Positions 63,001 to 64,000 of a DNA stretch of 64,000 nucleotides are shown here, piece by piece. The translations under genes and the position numbers were made by a program. The notes under the pieces are model-generated. The model made no database searches. It worked only from the letters and a program-made list of their open reading frames with translations, and had not been told where the DNA came from. Location: the NCBI GenBank assembly GCA_040901705.1, contig JBBDYI010000290.1, forward strand, positions 1 to 64,000, written 5' to 3'. The DNA comes from PLA5 sp040901705 (lineage in GTDB: Bacteria; Planctomycetota; Planctomycetia; Pirellulales; PLA5). The number at the start of each line of letters is the position of its first letter. Position 1 is the first letter of the stretch.

Positions 63001-64000
63001 GGATCGACGTCCGCGAGATTCGCGTCGCCGGCAGCGTGTTGCCGCTCGACGTTGCCTGGACCGCCACGCCGCTGGGCACGTCGGCCGCCGGCCCTTGGTC
63101 CGACGGCTGGCAAATGACGATTCCCGTCGATTCGTCCACGGGACTTGTCACGCTCGAAGCCTACGACCACCAAGGCAACCTCGTCGGAACGGACACGATC
63201 ACGGTCGCCAGCACCGCGCCGCGGCCGATCGTCGATCAGCTTCGTATCGTCGAACTGATGTATAACCCGCCGGGCAACGGCGATGGCGAAGAGTTCGTGG
63301 AAATCATGAACGTCAGCGCGATGCCGATCGCGAGCCTCGCTGGTGTCCACTTCACCAACGGCCTCGACTTTACGTTCGGCGACGTACCGCTGGCGGCGGG
63401 TCAGCGGGCGGTGATCGTGCGCGATCTTTCGGCATTCGAAGCCAGGTATGGATCGGGCATCAACGTCGTCGGCGAGTACACCGGTTCGGCGCTCGACAAT
63501 TCCGGCGAGCAACTTACGCTCGTCGACTCCGACGGCGCGCTCGTGCAGCAATTTACCTACGACGATACGGGCGAAGGCTGGCATCCGACGACCGACGGCG
63601 AAGGCTACTCGCTCGTCATCATCGATCCGACAGCCGCTACGGCCACTTGGGATCTCGGCGGTTCTTGGCAGCCGAGTTTCAACATCGGGGGTTCGCCCGG
63701 CGCGGAAGACACGGCCTCGCTCGACGGCGACGTGAATGGGGATCTTCAAGTCGATCTCGTTGACCTGGCGATCGTACAGTCGCACATTGGAACGACGTCG
63801 GGCGCAACGCGAGAACTTGGCGATTTGAATGGCGACGGCGCCGTCAATCGCGCGGACGTCGCGATTCTCGCGGCAAATTTCGGACGACATTTGGCCAACG
63901 CCGCGGCCCCGGCGGCCGTCGTCGCGCGAGCCGCCGACCTTACCCGCCAGCCGACGTCCGGCCAGCAGAACACACTCCGTGCCGAACGCCGGGTGAGGCG
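57003..64000 (+). CDS. Giant surface protein: LTD, LamG, CotH, dockerin-type domains (3' end outside window)
   Basis: At least 2332 codons without a stop; continues past 64000. The N-terminus is basic with the motif LEPRLVLDS typical of planctomycete surface proteins. Domains in order: LTD1 (FNEIMYNPAG, about 45-142), interrupted by a WSVD/GNVWN module (160-339), LTD1 end (358-420); LamG first half (about 430-515), permuted module (about 521-711), LamG second half (713-825); an LTD-like domain; LTD2 beginning INEIMYHGYPD (about 977), interrupted by a beta-sandwich insert, resuming EEWIELYN (about 1192); a carbohydrate-binding-like region; a CotH kinase-like domain (about 1615-1900, MPWDLDRAF); LTD3 (about 2078-2230); and a dockerin with two Ca loops (DVNGDLQVDLVDL, DLNGDGAVNRADV, about 2243-2300). 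Probably a polymer-binding exoprotein. Confidence 0.88.
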   Translation, partial: MLWLQTWKTLTESRRSRAIADRRRSRRLSPATVEALEPRLVLDSTVVFNEIMYNPAGDDTGREWIELHNQMAVDMDVSLWRIDGAVEYDFPEETVIPGHGYLVVAADPDAFQTEYGVAGVLGPFAGSLSNGGETLELYNNFNSARTRALPPPPPAADKLWSVDIQAVGGVITQPNPPLKTGVEASSGWGDVWNAFNIAGHTGTTLNPTLALVNSAGTPTGVTFSIAGAISGWSENGDGLTSDYLFVAAGNSPTTANWQITGLDLAKTYSFFPYGSSLRDMGWNVDRGGDGSLANDAPLVVSAAGTLVEGVHPDATGKIVGSVANGTGDPEGNWAGFQLLEVDPTPGGAPDIAHLPGPGGLDGRRLMNSVNYDDGDDWPIEPDGSGASLAKIDPDAGSAQAENWTFSNTVGGTPGVRNFSDGRPLQVSQISDASGNGRHGAPFALGTVAEGFEGRAGSFDGATSYVEVPIDLNPTANSQITFGAWVRSDTTSPTHAIVSNDDGGWDRSIAIGSGVAPVSPGNENVWNAFNVQGHNLTSTNPSMNLVDRDGAATSVSFSILGTISGFSNAQNPAARLTNDYMFVSAGNSAANADWTIAGLVSQRQYDFYAYGGIARDASMRVDTNGDGSLAGETTRMAPVNGGILIGGVTASNSGQILGNVGPGSGGEGNWSGFQLVDRVTGQLWSVDIQAINGPLFGQQPPLLQSGPLSTGAGVGYSAFAGGHQFNGSGITADPATWAFVAGAFDQTTNSMTLYVDRDASTTADAVQVFTDAATAFGTSLLPTNIGRLPSGAWYFDGLIDNVFFADGALSAGQITALRDGGAAAVSALGGDLLAFYPFEDVAPGDTTVELPALVINEFDSSEAALFRVELVNSGDTAVNLAGMVLSTNETGAPDYSFPAQMLAAGGRIVVDEVALGFRPNDGDALFLFTAGKTSVVDAGHVDNSPRARYPDVTGPWLEPTTMTLGGANVVDLRDEIAINEIMYHGYPDRGTPPTPAEYATTTLLDWNATWRYNQVGQSVAGGQLPTNWAATSHPVDGSTWLSGNGLFALEPNGTIADIRTPLTLGGGRTTYYFETEFTVPTDAADGFELQIEHYIDDGALFYLNGVEIVDRVNLPAAGVTNATFALAQIEAAVATVVVSADRLAVAGFAKGVPQRLSVEVHQGAAASSDVVFGTRVHTRVQSAPGTPGTPYAESNEEWIELYNRSATTVDLTGWSLRGGVDYAFVGGTTIPAGGYLVVSNDAAALAAKYPAIAGEIVGIFSGTLSNSGETVRLEDPLGNPADEVRYYDGGRWPAAADGGGSSLELRDPGADNAQPAAWAASDESAGTAWRTYTYRGIAVNDGIGNDVFRELVLGMLDAGELLLDDISVVERPGTPQAVAVIRNGSFETDALGSAASSWRIIGNHSGTVIADPTNAANKVLRLVATGPTEDKHNHAETTFAANRPIAVGAEYEISFRAKWISGSNQLNSRLYFNFLQQTTLIDVSHDGGTPAAQNSRFAANVGPTYTEFYHGPVVPKANEEVTESVAAADPDGVASMALFYSVGGGGFSSIAMTDAGGGRYTGKIPGQAAASVVQFYVQGADALGAVSTYPADGASSRALYVVEDGQAAVGQLHNLRIVMTPADRDFLYLNTNRMSNAHLGATVIYDEREVFYDVGAQLKGSAFGRFAGTETGFSVRFNPDELFRGVHETISIERAGNKKELLAKHMYGRAGGGLVSFYDDVIRIVAPRANETGVTLLSMARYSDVFLDESFDNGGEGALYNMELLYNPNGTVDGNPESLKLNNPYNHTNGTVVIADRGDDKETYRWNYQMRNARGRDDYAPLIELMQAFSLAGSALDAATQQIMDVDQWMRTWAMFSLNGNDDLYTRVYDHNYRMYVRPEDGKIIGMPWDLDRAFQIATNAPLWGDENLRNVIELPTNKRLFYGHLFDIANTTANADYMTTWATHFAALTGQSFSGELGYIVARSNYVLGQLPGEFSFDIATADPLDVGAASTATLTGRAWIDVREIRVAGSVLPLDVAWTATPLGTSAAGPWSDGWQMTIPVDSSTGLVTLEAYDHQGNLVGTDTITVASTAPRPIVDQLRIVELMYNPPGNGDGEEFVEIMNVSAMPIASLAGVHFTNGLDFTFGDVPLAAGQRAVIVRDLSAFEARYGSGINVVGEYTGSALDNSGEQLTLVDSDGALVQQFTYDDTGEGWHPTTDGEGYSLVIIDPTAATATWDLGGSWQPSFNIGGSPGAEDTASLDGDVNGDLQVDLVDLAIVQSHIGTTSGATRELGDLNGDGAVNRADVAILAANFGRHLANAAAPAAVVARAADLTRQPTSGQQNTLRAERRVR

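Noticed and set aside
1..64000. CRISPR array or rRNA operon
   Set aside because: No regularly spaced direct repeats of 25-40 bases and no stretch resembling 16S or 23S rRNA were seen. The only tRNA-like signals are the remnant at 35856 and the degenerate one at 37624.

Overview
This is about 64 kb of GC-rich bacterial chromosome that almost certainly comes from a planctomycete, probably of the Pirellula type. The evidence is the gene content. There is a giant PVC-type membrane-bound dehydrogenase fused to a haem c domain, a DUF1080 domain and FG-GAP repeats. There is a Tat-exported DUF1501 protein, a XylR-type AraC regulator and a PEP-CTERM protein. The last gene is a very large secreted LTD/LamG/CotH/dockerin protein whose N-terminus carries the LEPR-type motif common in planctomycete surface proteins. 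No plasmid or phage replication genes are visible.

Layout. 1-11 kb: dtd, the 1813-residue PVC dehydrogenase, pabB, a His-rich outer-membrane protein and the DUF1501 gene. 11.3-13.2 kb: an ISL3 transposase remnant, then moaC and a long-chain polyprenyl diphosphate synthase that overlap by ATGA. 13.4-19.2 kb (minus strand): a chaperone block groEL-groES-groEL-dnaJ-grpE with no dnaK. 19.6-26.9 kb: a FixJ-type response regulator, then prkA, yhbH and spoVR, followed by a small unknown gene. 27-31 kb: a glycosidase-like secreted protein, a DDE transposase scrap, and a histidine kinase with an HTH-REC partner. 31.6-35.3 kb: mutS and a zinc-ribbon membrane protein.

35.8-40.1 kb is an accessory island. 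It holds a tRNA 3' remnant, a DUF4411/ImmA-IrrE toxin-antitoxin-like pair, a tRNA-like sequence with a UAU loop, a ribbon-helix-helix repressor with two tandem-palindrome operators, an IS1-like transposase, two small unknown genes (one too short for most gene callers) and a run of intrinsic terminators.

40.2-53.8 kb returns to core genes: EVE-domain protein, LptF/LptG permease, an ICMT-like methyltransferase, UDP-glucose dehydrogenase, a HAD phosphatase, a zinc-ribbon membrane protein, a PIG-L-like deacetylase overlapping a glycosyltransferase, ferrochelatase, a VTT-domain membrane protein and pyruvate carboxylase. 54.1-64 kb: the XylR-type regulator, the PEP-CTERM protein and the giant surface protein, which runs off the right edge.

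Three families of palindromic intergenic repeats are scattered over the window (about 6.6/42.1/54.0 kb; 30.4/31.1 kb; 35.4/45.9 kb). The most unusual structural signal is in the giant protein at 57003-64000. An uncharacterised WSVD/GNVWN module, also present twice in the neighbouring PEP-CTERM protein, interrupts two other domains, and in the second case it is circularly permuted.
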